From contig NZ_AUBM01000010.1 of the NCBI RefSeq assembly GCF_000429245.1, forward strand, positions 140,258 through 204,257: a stretch of 64,000 bases of DNA, read 5' to 3'. Numbering within the stretch: position 1 is the stretch's first letter; each line of letters opens with the position of its first letter. The DNA is from Schaalia georgiae DSM 6843 (lineage in GTDB: Bacteria; Actinomycetota; Actinomycetes; Actinomycetales; Actinomycetaceae). This document shows, in pieces, positions 30,172-37,834 of this stretch. The translations under genes and the position numbers were made by a program. Under the pieces are notes generated by a model that was given only the letters and a program-made list of their open reading frames with translations, did no database searches and was not told the origin of the DNA.

Positions 30172-31725
30172 CTAGCGCGGTTTGTAGGCCACGATCCCCG
30201 TGTCGTCTTTGAGCAGCACGAGTCCGGGGGCGCTCAGGAGCGGCCAGTCGAGGTGGTCGTCGCTGATGGAGCCCATGTAGGCGCCGCTGGTGAGGTCGAC
30301 GAAGACGGCGTTCCCTATCACTAGGACTTTCCCGCTGTCGCTGATGGCGAGCTGCTTCTGGAGCACGCCCCCCGAGTCGCCGAGCGTGAATGCCCTCTGA
30401 TTGTTGTCCCTGGTGAGGTCGAGGTCTGTCGTGGTGCCGCCGGGGGCCTGGTACACGATATTCCCGCAGTCGGTGGGTGTGAGGGTGCCCCGGGTCGCGC
30501 TGATGTCGCCGTCGCGGTAGAAAGCGGTGGCTTGGGCGAGCGTGGGGGTGCGCGCCCACACGGGTGTGGTGGCGTTGGAGCACTCGCTCTTGCCCCGAGT
30601 GGACAGCGGCCAGTAGGTGGCGGCGAAGGTTCCCGCGGACTCGCCGTCCGCCGTGAACGCGGTGATCGCGGCGTCGCCCTGGCAGGCGATCAGCCAGCCG
30701 TCCGATGCGGCGGCGTGCCAGCAGGAGTCCCCGGACCCGTAGGTGGCGCTCTTGGTCTCGCCAGTCGCGGTGTTGACGAAGGCACTGCGCCCGGCCCCCG
30801 CGTCGAGCCGGATCCACGTGTGCCCGCCGGCTTGGGCGGTCCCGCGCAGCGTGTAGGAGGACAGTCCTGTGGAGGCGGTCCACAGCTGGGTCCCGTCCGC
30901 GGTGTGCGCGGAGCACTCCCCTGTTCCGGGATCGCAGGCGACCAGCACCAAGTCGGGTGTGACGACCAGGTCGTTGCCTTTGGTGCGGCTGCTCTTCTCG
31001 GACCGGAGCCAGCTGATGGACGCTATGTCCCCCGTGTCGCCGTTGATGGCGTACTCGTCGATGAAGAGGGTGTTGCCGACCCACACGCCCTTCTCCTCGG
31101 CGCCCAAGTCCGGTTTGTCGTTGTCCTGCACGGTGTGGGACCACAGTTGTCGGGGCTGGTCGCCGCTGATGTCCCACCCTTTGAGGGTGCTCTGCCACGT
31201 GTTCGCGCTCTGGCTGGTGATGACGAGGGCGCCGTTCGTGGCGTATGCGACGCGGTAGTTGAAACTGCCGCTGCTCCACGCGGGTTCCTCGATGGTCCAC
31301 GCACTGCCGATTCCGTTGATCCAGTCGTCGGATGGGGTGATGGCGTCGCCGGGCGCGCGGATGTCCCCTTGGATCTCCCAGGGGACGCGGTCGGTCTTCT
31401 GGATGTCGGACGCCTGGAGCGCGGGGTCGTTCTGGCGCTGCTGATTCGACGAGTGGGCCGACCAGAAGAGCAGGCATGCGACGACCAGGAATGGGAGGGC
31501 GACGACGATTCCAATGATCATGGGCCACTTCCTGCGTCTGTTCCTGGGCGTCAGGGGCGTGGAGTACATGCCCATGCCCGCATGCGCGGGGGCGGTGCTG
31601 GGTGCTCCGCGCCACGCCCCTTGCGCACCCGGCTCTTCCTGGGGCCAGGACCCGCCTGTGGTGGGCTGCCCGCCGGATTGCCACTGCCCGTTGGACGGGT
31701 CGGACGGATTCGATGGCGTGGTCAT
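30172..31725 (-). CDS. Membrane-anchored beta-propeller-like protein of the ESX locus
   Basis: The 517-residue protein has a Pro/Gly/Gln-rich cytoplasmic N-terminus (1-60), a basic PRNRRRKWP and one TM helix (about 68-88). An extracytoplasmic domain follows with recurring W/G blades (LWSHTVQD, QLWTASTGLSS, ITAFTADGESAGTF) like PQQ/WD propellers. Its six or so Cys may pair. It resembles the proteins at 61923-63509 and 63732 onward (for example TADGESAGTF versus SADGERGGTF), so the three are paralogues. Function unknown. It is the last gene of the ESX substrate run, 52 nt after the subtilisin-like gene. Confidence 0.8.
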   Translation of the reverse strand: MTTPSNPSDPSNGQWQSGGQPTTGGSWPQEEPGAQGAWRGAPSTAPAHAGMGMYSTPLTPRNRRRKWPMIIGIVVALPFLVVACLLFWSAHSSNQQRQNDPALQASDIQKTDRVPWEIQGDIRAPGDAITPSDDWINGIGSAWTIEEPAWSSGSFNYRVAYATNGALVITSQSANTWQSTLKGWDISGDQPRQLWSHTVQDNDKPDLGAEEKGVWVGNTLFIDEYAINGDTGDIASISWLRSEKSSRTKGNDLVVTPDLVLVACDPGTGECSAHTADGTQLWTASTGLSSYTLRGTAQAGGHTWIRLDAGAGRSAFVNTATGETKSATYGSGDSCWHAAASDGWLIACQGDAAITAFTADGESAGTFAATYWPLSTRGKSECSNATTPVWARTPTLAQATAFYRDGDISATRGTLTPTDCGNIVYQAPGGTTTDLDLTRDNNQRAFTLGDSGGVLQKQLAISDSGKVLVIGNAVFVDLTSGAYMGSISDDHLDWPLLSAPGLVLLKDDTGIVAYKPR

Positions 31726-31777
31726 GCTCTCACTTCCTCACTGCCGATGTTCCTGTGGTCCCGAGTGCCCCGCGCTG

Positions 31778-32947
31778 CTACTGGTCCTTCTTCTTGTGGT
31801 AGCGGGGCGAGGTGCCAAGGGCGGAGCGGTCCGGGTGGGCGAGCGCCACCTGCGCGTCTGTGCCCCGGTACACGTAGGAGGAGTCGCTGTCGAAGACCGA
31901 CTGGGTGCCCAGCACCCCATCGCGGTAGTCCGCCACAGTCTGAGCACTGGGCTCAGTACCCGGGAACTTGTCGAGGAGGGGGTTCTCATCGGGGAACTGA
32001 GTCGGATCCGTCTTGTCCAAACCATTCGGACTGATCAAGGGCTGGCCCGTGGACCCCTTCGTCGCCGTCTTCACCAACGACTGCACCACCTGGTTCCCAC
32101 TCGCCCCGGGCCACCGCTGCATCGTAACCGCCACAAAACCCGCAACAATAGGAGTCGCATACGAAGTTCCCCAAGCATTCACGAGTTTCCCCGTTGGAAA
32201 CAGATGCATCACGGTCTTGTCACCAGGGGCGAGCACGGCAAGCCCTTTCCCGTAATTGGAGAAAGACTGCATGTTCCCATTCGAATCCGACGCACCCACA
32301 CCCACAGTACCATTCACAGAAGCCAACGAATCAGGAGGATCCTGAGCCCCATCATTCCCAGTACCAACCACAACAACCACACCACGCGCAACAGCAGCAG
32401 CAATCGCCGTACGTTCCTCGTCAGTGGTCTTCCCCCCGCCCAGTGAAACCGACACCACGCGCACACCGTCGGCAACCGCCGCGTTGACCGCATCCTTAAG
32501 GCCAATGCCCTTGCAGTCGGCATTCTCATCTGTTGAGCTCTCAGTGGGGATAGCGTAGTTAATAATCTCGGCTCCGCGCGCCACACCGTAACCCCGCGCG
32601 GCCAAGATCGACACCACCGCAGTCGTGTGCGAACGCCCCTCATCCGACTGAGTGAAAGAGCACATCTGCTTCACGGTGACGTTGGCGCCCTGCAACTCAG
32701 GCACACTCGTGTCAGCTGGCCCCTCGATCACGCCGATCTTAATGCCCTTGCCCGTGAAGCCAGCCGCCACCTCGTTCTCAATTCCCAGGGGACCCACATA
32801 CTCCTGTGTCGTGATCTCATCAACCGCACGAGCACCAGGCGCACCCCCCACGCACAAACCCACAACCACGCCCAACGCCACCACAACGCGGGCAAGGCCC
32901 GCGCCGACGCACACAACGCCGACGCGGGCCCTACTCTGATGAGCCAT
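31778..32947 (-). CDS. Subtilisin-like (MycP-type) protein with Glu in place of catalytic Asp
   Basis: The 389-residue protein has a signal peptide (1-41, ending GARA) and an S8 fold: IKIGVIEGPADTS, GRSHTTAVVSI, GTGNDG and WGTSYATPIVAG. His107, oxyanion Asn198 and Ser262 are present, but the catalytic Asp is Glu75 (codon GAG). It also lacks the C-terminal TM helix of mycosins, so it may be a secreted, possibly inactive protease. The canonical mycosin is the EccB fusion at 39209. The central coding part (about 32050-32900) uses many T-ending codons, unlike its neighbours. ATG 32947 has GGGGG upstream; ATG 32962 would add five residues. Confidence 0.85.
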   Translation of the reverse strand: MAHQSRARVGVVCVGAGLARVVVALGVVVGLCVGGAPGARAVDEITTQEYVGPLGIENEVAAGFTGKGIKIGVIEGPADTSVPELQGANVTVKQMCSFTQSDEGRSHTTAVVSILAARGYGVARGAEIINYAIPTESSTDENADCKGIGLKDAVNAAVADGVRVVSVSLGGGKTTDEERTAIAAAVARGVVVVVGTGNDGAQDPPDSLASVNGTVGVGASDSNGNMQSFSNYGKGLAVLAPGDKTVMHLFPTGKLVNAWGTSYATPIVAGFVAVTMQRWPGASGNQVVQSLVKTATKGSTGQPLISPNGLDKTDPTQFPDENPLLDKFPGTEPSAQTVADYRDGVLGTQSVFDSDSSYVYRGTDAQVALAHPDRSALGTSPRYHKKKDQ

Positions 32948-32949
32948 TC

Positions 32950-34413
32950 TCACAGCCCCCATTCGTCCAGGTCGACTTCGAAGACGACGCCGTCGTCCTC
33001 AGAGCCCGGGCCGTGGGCGGGGTCCCACACGGGTCCCGTGTCCTCGGGCTGATCGGAGAACAAACCCGAGAAAACACGGCGCTTCTTCTTATCATCACCA
33101 GCCCCACCGGCACCCGCACCGGCACCGCCCATGCCCATCATGCCACCAGTACCACCGCCAGCGCCCTTCAGGCCAGCGGCGCCCTTCAAACCAGCGGCAC
33201 CGGCGCCCTTGAGACCGCCAGCGCCCGACCCGGCCGCGCCCGGGGCGCCGCCCGCCAAGAGGCTCTTCGCGCTCACACCGCCAGCGCCCCCCAGGCCCTT
33301 GAGGGCACTGGCCGCACCGGCACCGCCAAGGGCCCCCAGGGTGCCTGCGGACGCCGCCTTGGACACGTCCGCCACGCTGGAGGGGATCTTGTAGGAGGGG
33401 TCCCACCGGGGGTCGGAGTAGTTCGTCGCCGACGGCGGGGTGTACCCATCGACGAGCCCGTTGGGGGTCACCGTCTGGTTCATCGGGCGGTCCGTCAAGC
33501 CCACGCCGTTGAGGTCATTGACATTGGCGGTGGGGGGCGGGTCCTGGGGGCCGCCGGGCTTCTGGAAGCCCTCCGACATCCAGTCCTTGCCCTTCGCGGC
33601 GTAGGGGTCGACGTCGGAAGTGCCGTAATTCCCCCCCGCGCCCCCGAGGCCCCCGGTGTCCCCACCGCCGAGGCCGGCGCTGGGGTTGGAGCCGCCTACG
33701 CCGCCGACTTTATTCGGGTCGCCGATCCCGGGCATTGTGGTACTGGGATTGGGCGGCGTGCCATCGTCATGGCCACCGCCAACTTCCCCCCTCTTTTTTC
33801 TGGGGTCCGTGGCGGTGTTCATGCCCTCGGCGCCCTTGGTGAGCTGGGCGTTCATATCGTCGAGGACCTTCTTGCAGTACTCATCGCGCTGCTTGTCGCG
33901 CTCCTTGCCCAACCAACCCCAGAAGGTGTCCGCAGCCATCTTCGTGAGATAGCCGCCGATGGGAACAGTGACGGTCGACGCGACATCCATCGTCTTCTTG
34001 AGTATTTTCTCAGCAGGAGAATAAAGCTCCGGCGACACATTCGTATTGAACAGGTCGCGCGCTTGGCGCATCACCGCCCGCGCCTGGCCCACAGTCTGAT
34101 AACCCGAAGTCAACTGCTGCTCAGTGGTCCTCAGATCCTTGCGGAACTTCTGTGCCCACTCCGTGATCGCCGCGCGCACCTCCTGGGACTGGAACCCGTT
34201 GTTCTGCTCGTACTGCGTCACCAGATCACGGCACTTCCGGATCTTCTCGACAACGGTGTTATACCCCTGCTCATCAGCAGAATCGTTGTAATCCAAATCC
34301 GCGACCGCCTGCAAACGCTGGAACGGCGTCGCATCCGAGGGGGGCGAAGCCGGGGTCTGCTTATCGAAGGGGCTCGGATCCCCCGCCTTGCACTGGTACT
34401 GGTCGTCACTCAT
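32950..34413 (-). CDS. Large helical plus glycine-rich candidate ESX substrate
   Basis: The 487-residue protein has a helical N-terminal half (about 30-215, with heptad-like segments) resembling the WXG/PPE-like helical region of ESX substrates. A Pro/Gly linker and a Gly/Ala-rich low-complexity region (about 360-450, repeats of LKGAGAAGLKGA) follow. The acidic tail ends EVDLDEWGL. No enzymatic motif is visible. It is similar in plan to EspE/EspB-like exported proteins. Its stop is 2 nt from the start of the subtilisin-like gene. Secretion through the local EccC machine is inferred. Confidence 0.75.
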   Translation of the reverse strand: MSDDQYQCKAGDPSPFDKQTPASPPSDATPFQRLQAVADLDYNDSADEQGYNTVVEKIRKCRDLVTQYEQNNGFQSQEVRAAITEWAQKFRKDLRTTEQQLTSGYQTVGQARAVMRQARDLFNTNVSPELYSPAEKILKKTMDVASTVTVPIGGYLTKMAADTFWGWLGKERDKQRDEYCKKVLDDMNAQLTKGAEGMNTATDPRKKRGEVGGGHDDGTPPNPSTTMPGIGDPNKVGGVGGSNPSAGLGGGDTGGLGGAGGNYGTSDVDPYAAKGKDWMSEGFQKPGGPQDPPPTANVNDLNGVGLTDRPMNQTVTPNGLVDGYTPPSATNYSDPRWDPSYKIPSSVADVSKAASAGTLGALGGAGAASALKGLGGAGGVSAKSLLAGGAPGAAGSGAGGLKGAGAAGLKGAAGLKGAGGGTGGMMGMGGAGAGAGGAGDDKKKRRVFSGLFSDQPEDTGPVWDPAHGPGSEDDGVVFEVDLDEWGL

Positions 34414-34474
34414 GTTTACTCCTATTCCCTGCTCACCATATGGTTAGAACGACATGTGGAGCTCAAAAGCCACC

Positions 34475-34960
34475 TCAATCCGCGCCCATACCACTGCCAT
34501 CAAAACCCGACCCGCCACTGGAGCTCCCGCCCCCCTGGAGACCGGATCCGGCTGCTGCGGACGCCGCTGCGGCGCCGGCCGCCGCCGCCACCGTGGTGCC
34601 CCCCGCGCTCGCCACACCAGTCTCAGACCTGGCGGCCTTGCGGAAGCTCTCGGCGATCTCCTCGTCGTTCTGCTCGTAGTTGGCCACCTGGTGCTGCGAG
34701 TTGCTCAGCATCTCACGCAGCTGGGTGATACGGGTATCCAGGTTCGTCGCCGTCGCCTGCAACACGTCCTTGTACTTGCTGCTGATCGCTGCGGGGCCCT
34801 GCTCGTACCCCCACTTGCGCACGGTCTGCTCACGGGAGATCGTGTCGACGCCGTCGCTCTGCGCGCCCTCCAGCTCGCCCACGCCGCCCTCGGTCTGGCT
34901 CCGGGCGCCATTCTCCTGATCCGTGTCGATTCCGCCAGTGCCCGGTGATCCTCCAGCCAT
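34475..34960 (-). CDS. Small EspC/WXG100-like candidate ESX substrate
   Basis: The 161-residue protein has an acidic N-terminus, a helical hairpin (about 45-110) and an Ala/Gly/Ser-rich tail. The helix is followed by NYEQND, which fits the YxxxD/E export motif of ESX substrates. There is no WxG turn. GAAAGGAG precedes the ATG. It sits in the middle of the minus-strand substrate run. The name is by analogy; the exact family is not certain. Confidence 0.7.
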   Translation of the reverse strand: MAGGSPGTGGIDTDQENGARSQTEGGVGELEGAQSDGVDTISREQTVRKWGYEQGPAAISSKYKDVLQATATNLDTRITQLREMLSNSQHQVANYEQNDEEIAESFRKAARSETGVASAGGTTVAAAAGAAAASAAAGSGLQGGGSSSGGSGFDGSGMGAD

Positions 34961-34995
34961 CGGCCCGCTCCTTTCAAATCGGTAGAATTTAAAAC

Positions 34996-35751
34996 TCAGT
35001 ATAGCGTCAAAGTCGGCCAGTTCCCGTTGTAGAAGACCGTCTTACCACCGTTCAAGGAGGCCTTGTCCAGCCCTTCCTGCGCCTTTCTCAGCTGTGGGTG
35101 CAGCTTCAAGAACCACGCGCTCACGGCGGCGACCGCTGCGGCGAGAGCCGCCTTGAGGACCGCGACCACCGCCGCCCACACCGCGGGCGCGGCGGGGGTG
35201 GCGGGGGGGATCAGCGACGCGGCAGCGGCAGCGACGCCCGCGATGAAGGTACCGGCGGCGACCGCCATCGCCCCCGCGAATACCATGCAGCCGTCGTAGG
35301 CGTCGTGCAACGCCGTGGCCAACGTCTGGTAGGCGTTCGAGAGCTCCTCGCACGCCTGCCCCTGCAGGTCCGTGTGCTCCGTGTACGCCTTCGCGCCATC
35401 GCCCTCCCAGAAACGCTCCTTGCGGCCCTCGAGCTGGCTCAGGAAGCCCTGCGAGACACCGGCGACCGGGACGGCGACGCGCTGGGTGAGGTCGTTGCCC
35501 GTGTCGTCCAGCTTCTGGGCGGACTTCAGATCCTGGATGATGAAGTCGACCAGGTCGTGGAGGTACTTGACGACCTGCTCAACCCCTTTCAAAACCGTTT
35601 TCACGATCTCGATAAGCGCCTGGAGCCCGGGCAAGGGCAGTTTCTGGATCAGGCCGAGCGCCTTGTTCGCGGTCTCGACGAAATTGTGGACGGTCTCGTT
35701 CGCCGAGTTGTTCCACTCCTCGAACTTCGCGATCATATCCGCAATTGACAT
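34996..35751 (-). CDS. Helical ESX-associated protein with WxG turn and hydrophobic segment
   Basis: The 251-residue protein is almost entirely helical. Residues 1-90 are amphipathic. The segment RFWEGDGAKAYTEH (about 113-126) looks like the WxG turn of a WXG100 hairpin, and a long Ala/Val-rich hydrophobic stretch follows (about 155-215), long enough for two membrane passes. This fits ESX substrates that insert into membranes (EspB/LXG-like), but an enzymatic toxin domain is not visible. GGAGGGGGC precedes the ATG. Only 9 nt separate it from the preceding gene. Confidence 0.75.
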   Translation of the reverse strand: MSIADMIAKFEEWNNSANETVHNFVETANKALGLIQKLPLPGLQALIEIVKTVLKGVEQVVKYLHDLVDFIIQDLKSAQKLDDTGNDLTQRVAVPVAGVSQGFLSQLEGRKERFWEGDGAKAYTEHTDLQGQACEELSNAYQTLATALHDAYDGCMVFAGAMAVAAGTFIAGVAAAAASLIPPATPAAPAVWAAVVAVLKAALAAAVAAVSAWFLKLHPQLRKAQEGLDKASLNGGKTVFYNGNWPTLTLY

Positions 35752-35760
35752 TGCCCCCTC

Positions 35761-36051
35761 CTAGAAGACTTCCGCGTCGGTCGCGTCGTAGTCGTTCGCC
35801 GACTTGGTCAACGACGTCCCAACGGCGGCGAACGCCTGGGACCCCTGTGTCCGCAGTTGCGCGAAACGGTCCAGCATCTCGTTCGCGCGCTTGACGAACT
35901 CGCCCGCCTGCGGGATCCATTTGAAGTCCGTGAGCGGATCGCAGGTGGAGTCCTTGGTGAAATCGGAGCTCGCCTGCTCCCACTTCTCCGCGTCGCGCCG
36001 CAGTGCGTCGGTGTCGACCTTGAATCCGTCACCACTGTGCTTTGGCATCAT
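35761..36051 (-). CDS. Small EspC-like ESX secretion target
   Basis: The 96-residue protein forms a predicted helical hairpin (about 12-38 and 47-85) and ends NDYDATDAEVF, with the YxxxD motif of exported ESX proteins. It lacks a WxG turn, so it fits the EspC/DUF2580-type targets rather than EsxA/B. Two adjacent ATG codons (36051, 36048) follow GAAAGGA. The second may be used. Confidence 0.8.
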   Translation of the reverse strand: MMPKHSGDGFKVDTDALRRDAEKWEQASSDFTKDSTCDPLTDFKWIPQAGEFVKRANEMLDRFAQLRTQGSQAFAAVGTSLTKSANDYDATDAEVF

Positions 36052-36066
36052 ATTCCTTTCGTAAGT

Positions 36067-36816
36067 TCAGTCCACATCGCGGGACAAGGCGCCCAGGAGT
36101 TGCTCGGTGATCGCCTCGCCGCGCTGCGCGAAGGACTCCTGGTCCGAACCCTCCCCGTCCTGGCCGACCAGGGCGTCGAAGATCCGCGACCGCAGCAGCG
36201 GGTAGGGCGTGGCCACCGCCCAGGCCGGATCCACCCCCACCGAGGTGACGATCCCGGCGGTGCGCTCGCACCAGACCTCCTCGCCCGCGTGGTCCTCGTC
36301 GGAGGCGGTGCCCTCGTTCATGGCGGCGAAGGCCCTCGCCTTCGCCAAGGCGTCGTCCACGAAGGAGAACGCCTCCGCCAGGGAGTCGTCGAGCGGCACC
36401 ATCTGCCCGGCGGCGCGCTCGAGGATCTCGTCGGCGTCCTGGCGGGTCTGCTCCACGACCGGCGAGGTGAGCGAGTTGAACTCGTGCTCTTCCTGCTCCT
36501 CCTGCCAGTCCTCGTAGTTCTCCTCGAGGAAGGTGCCGGAGGCCGACATCAACTCGGTGTTGGCGTCGCCGATGAGCGCGGTGATCGACGCCCCGAGGTC
36601 CTCGGGGTTGATATTGTCCCGCCAGTCGCTCTCGATGTGGAAGTCCTCGATCGTCCCGTCGTTGAGCATCGTGAGCTCAAGCGACTGGGTGGAGTCCTCC
36701 ACCGTGACGCTGTCGGGCGCCTGCGCCCGGGCCTCGGCCATGAGGTCCGTGAGCGCGCTGATCTTGTCGAAGGCCTCCATGAGACCGTCGAGGTCGGGAA
36801 TCTGCGATAATGACAT
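36067..36816 (-). CDS. YbaB-like domain protein of the ESX locus
   Basis: The 249-residue protein begins with a helix. The segment SVTVEDSTQSLELTMLNDG followed by DWRDNINPEDLGASITAL matches the strand-helix plan of YbaB/EbfC-like proteins often found in actinobacterial ESX loci. The rest is acidic and helical, then ends in a region with no clear motif. It is the first gene of the minus-strand substrate run, so it may be a cytosolic chaperone or regulator. That is a guess from position. The ribosome binding site is weak. Confidence 0.65.
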   Translation of the reverse strand: MSLSQIPDLDGLMEAFDKISALTDLMAEARAQAPDSVTVEDSTQSLELTMLNDGTIEDFHIESDWRDNINPEDLGASITALIGDANTELMSASGTFLEENYEDWQEEQEEHEFNSLTSPVVEQTRQDADEILERAAGQMVPLDDSLAEAFSFVDDALAKARAFAAMNEGTASDEDHAGEEVWCERTAGIVTSVGVDPAWAVATPYPLLRSRIFDALVGQDGEGSDQESFAQRGEAITEQLLGALSRDVD

Positions 36817-36850
36817 GCTGTTCGCCTAGGGGGGAAGTGTGGGGTAACGA

Positions 36851-36890
36851 GCGTGGGTGCGGGACGATTCTCACCGTCCCGCACCCACGC
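36851..36890 (-). terminator. 16-bp stem terminator after the WXG100 pair
   Basis: GCGTGGGTGCGGGACG (36851-36866) and CGTCCCGCACCCACGC (36875-36890) form a perfect 16-bp stem with an 8-nt loop, about 120 nt past the WXG100 stop codon. It isolates the WXG100 pair from the substrate run that follows, so the pair can be expressed at a different level. Confidence 0.7.
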
Positions 36891-37009
36891 CTCGATCGTC
36901 CGCCCGCTGCCGGGCGGCGATCAAACGCCCGCGCCCAGTGGCCCGCCGCACCCGCATAGAGTGCGGAGCGGACTACCGGAGCGGTCGAGCGGATGCGCCA
37001 CAGGAGGCG

Positions 37010-37294
37010 TCACATCCAGCTCTGCGCCACGTGCTGCTCCATGGACTGGTACTTCTGGACAGCCGAATCGACGCCGTTGCCGACCTCACCGAGGATCCGC
37101 TGCAGCTCGGCCATGCCCTCGGTCCACTTCCGCTTCGCCTCGAGGTACGCGGCCTGGGCTTCGCCCTCCCACGTCACCTTCTGCAGCTCGACGTCCATGT
37201 CACTGAGGATCTGCTCGATGTCATGGGAACCGGTCTTGATATCGGCACCCGCCTGTCCGAGGTGCGCGAATTGTACCTTGACGCCATCACTCAT
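37010..37294 (-). CDS. WXG100 (ESAT-6-like) protein
   Basis: The 94-residue protein is a helix-turn-helix with the WxG turn as VTWEGEAQ at residues 41-48 and a C-terminal YQSME matching YxxxE. Length and motif are typical of the EsxA/EsxB family. These are exported as heterodimers and are required for secretion by the ESX machine. It lies 29 nt downstream of a second WXG100 gene, its probable partner. AGGAGC precedes the ATG. Confidence 0.95.
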   Translation of the reverse strand: MSDGVKVQFAHLGQAGADIKTGSHDIEQILSDMDVELQKVTWEGEAQAAYLEAKRKWTEGMAELQRILGEVGNGVDSAVQKYQSMEQHVAQSWM

Positions 37295-37323
37295 GATTCA
37301 TGCTCCTATCTTGTGTCGAAATC

Positions 37324-37638
37324 TCACAGGCCGGCGGCGTACTTGCCCATGTCGGCGGCCAGGTCCTCTTCCTGCTGCGAGTAGGAGCGCGAAGCCCCGC
37401 CCAGTTTCTCGACGAACTCGCTCAGCGCGCTCGTGGTCTTGTCCGCGTTCTCGCGCCACTGAGCCATGAGCTGCGTGAAGCGGGCAGCCGCGGGGCCCTG
37501 CCAGATGGCGCTGACGTTGGACAGGTCGCCCTCGAGCCTCTTCAGACGGCTCTGGAGGGAGTTCTGCGACTCGGAGATGGTGTTGGCCGCCTGCTGAAGG
37601 GCGCCCTCACCTACTTGCATCCCTGAGTTTTCAGCCAT
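37324..37638 (-). CDS. WXG100 (ESAT-6-like) protein, partner of the next gene
   Basis: The 104-residue protein has the WxG turn as AIWQGPAA at about residues 43-50, flanked by two helices, and YSQQE near the C-terminus (YxxxE). It probably forms the heterodimer with the protein at 37010-37294. ATG 37638 with AGAGGAAC upstream is the start. The reading frame continues upstream but without a better site. Divergent from eccD copy 2. Confidence 0.95.
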   Translation of the reverse strand: MAENSGMQVGEGALQQAANTISESQNSLQSRLKRLEGDLSNVSAIWQGPAAARFTQLMAQWRENADKTTSALSEFVEKLGGASRSYSQQEEDLAADMGKYAAGL

Positions 37639-37834
37639 GAGGTTCCTCTTTCCTCTTGCGATTCGGTCAGTTTTCCTCGGTAACCGTGCGATGCACCGGC
37701 GCTCCGATGGGTTTAATATAAGCACATGTCCGGCTCCACGTATAGACCTTGGGAATAATTCCTACTATTTTACCATTCGGTACGCGAACGACAGTCCCCC
37801 GCGGATCCAAGGGACGACAGGAGGAAACCACAAT
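37639..37834. promoter_or_regulatory. Divergent promoter region between WXG100 pair and eccD2-eccB-mycP
   Basis: This 196-bp spacer is clearly AT-richer than the genes beside it, with TTTAATATAAG at 37712-37722 and TACTAT at 37763-37768. I could not match a full -35/-10 pair for either direction. AGGAGG at 37820-37825 is the eccD2 ribosome binding site. Confidence 0.4.
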
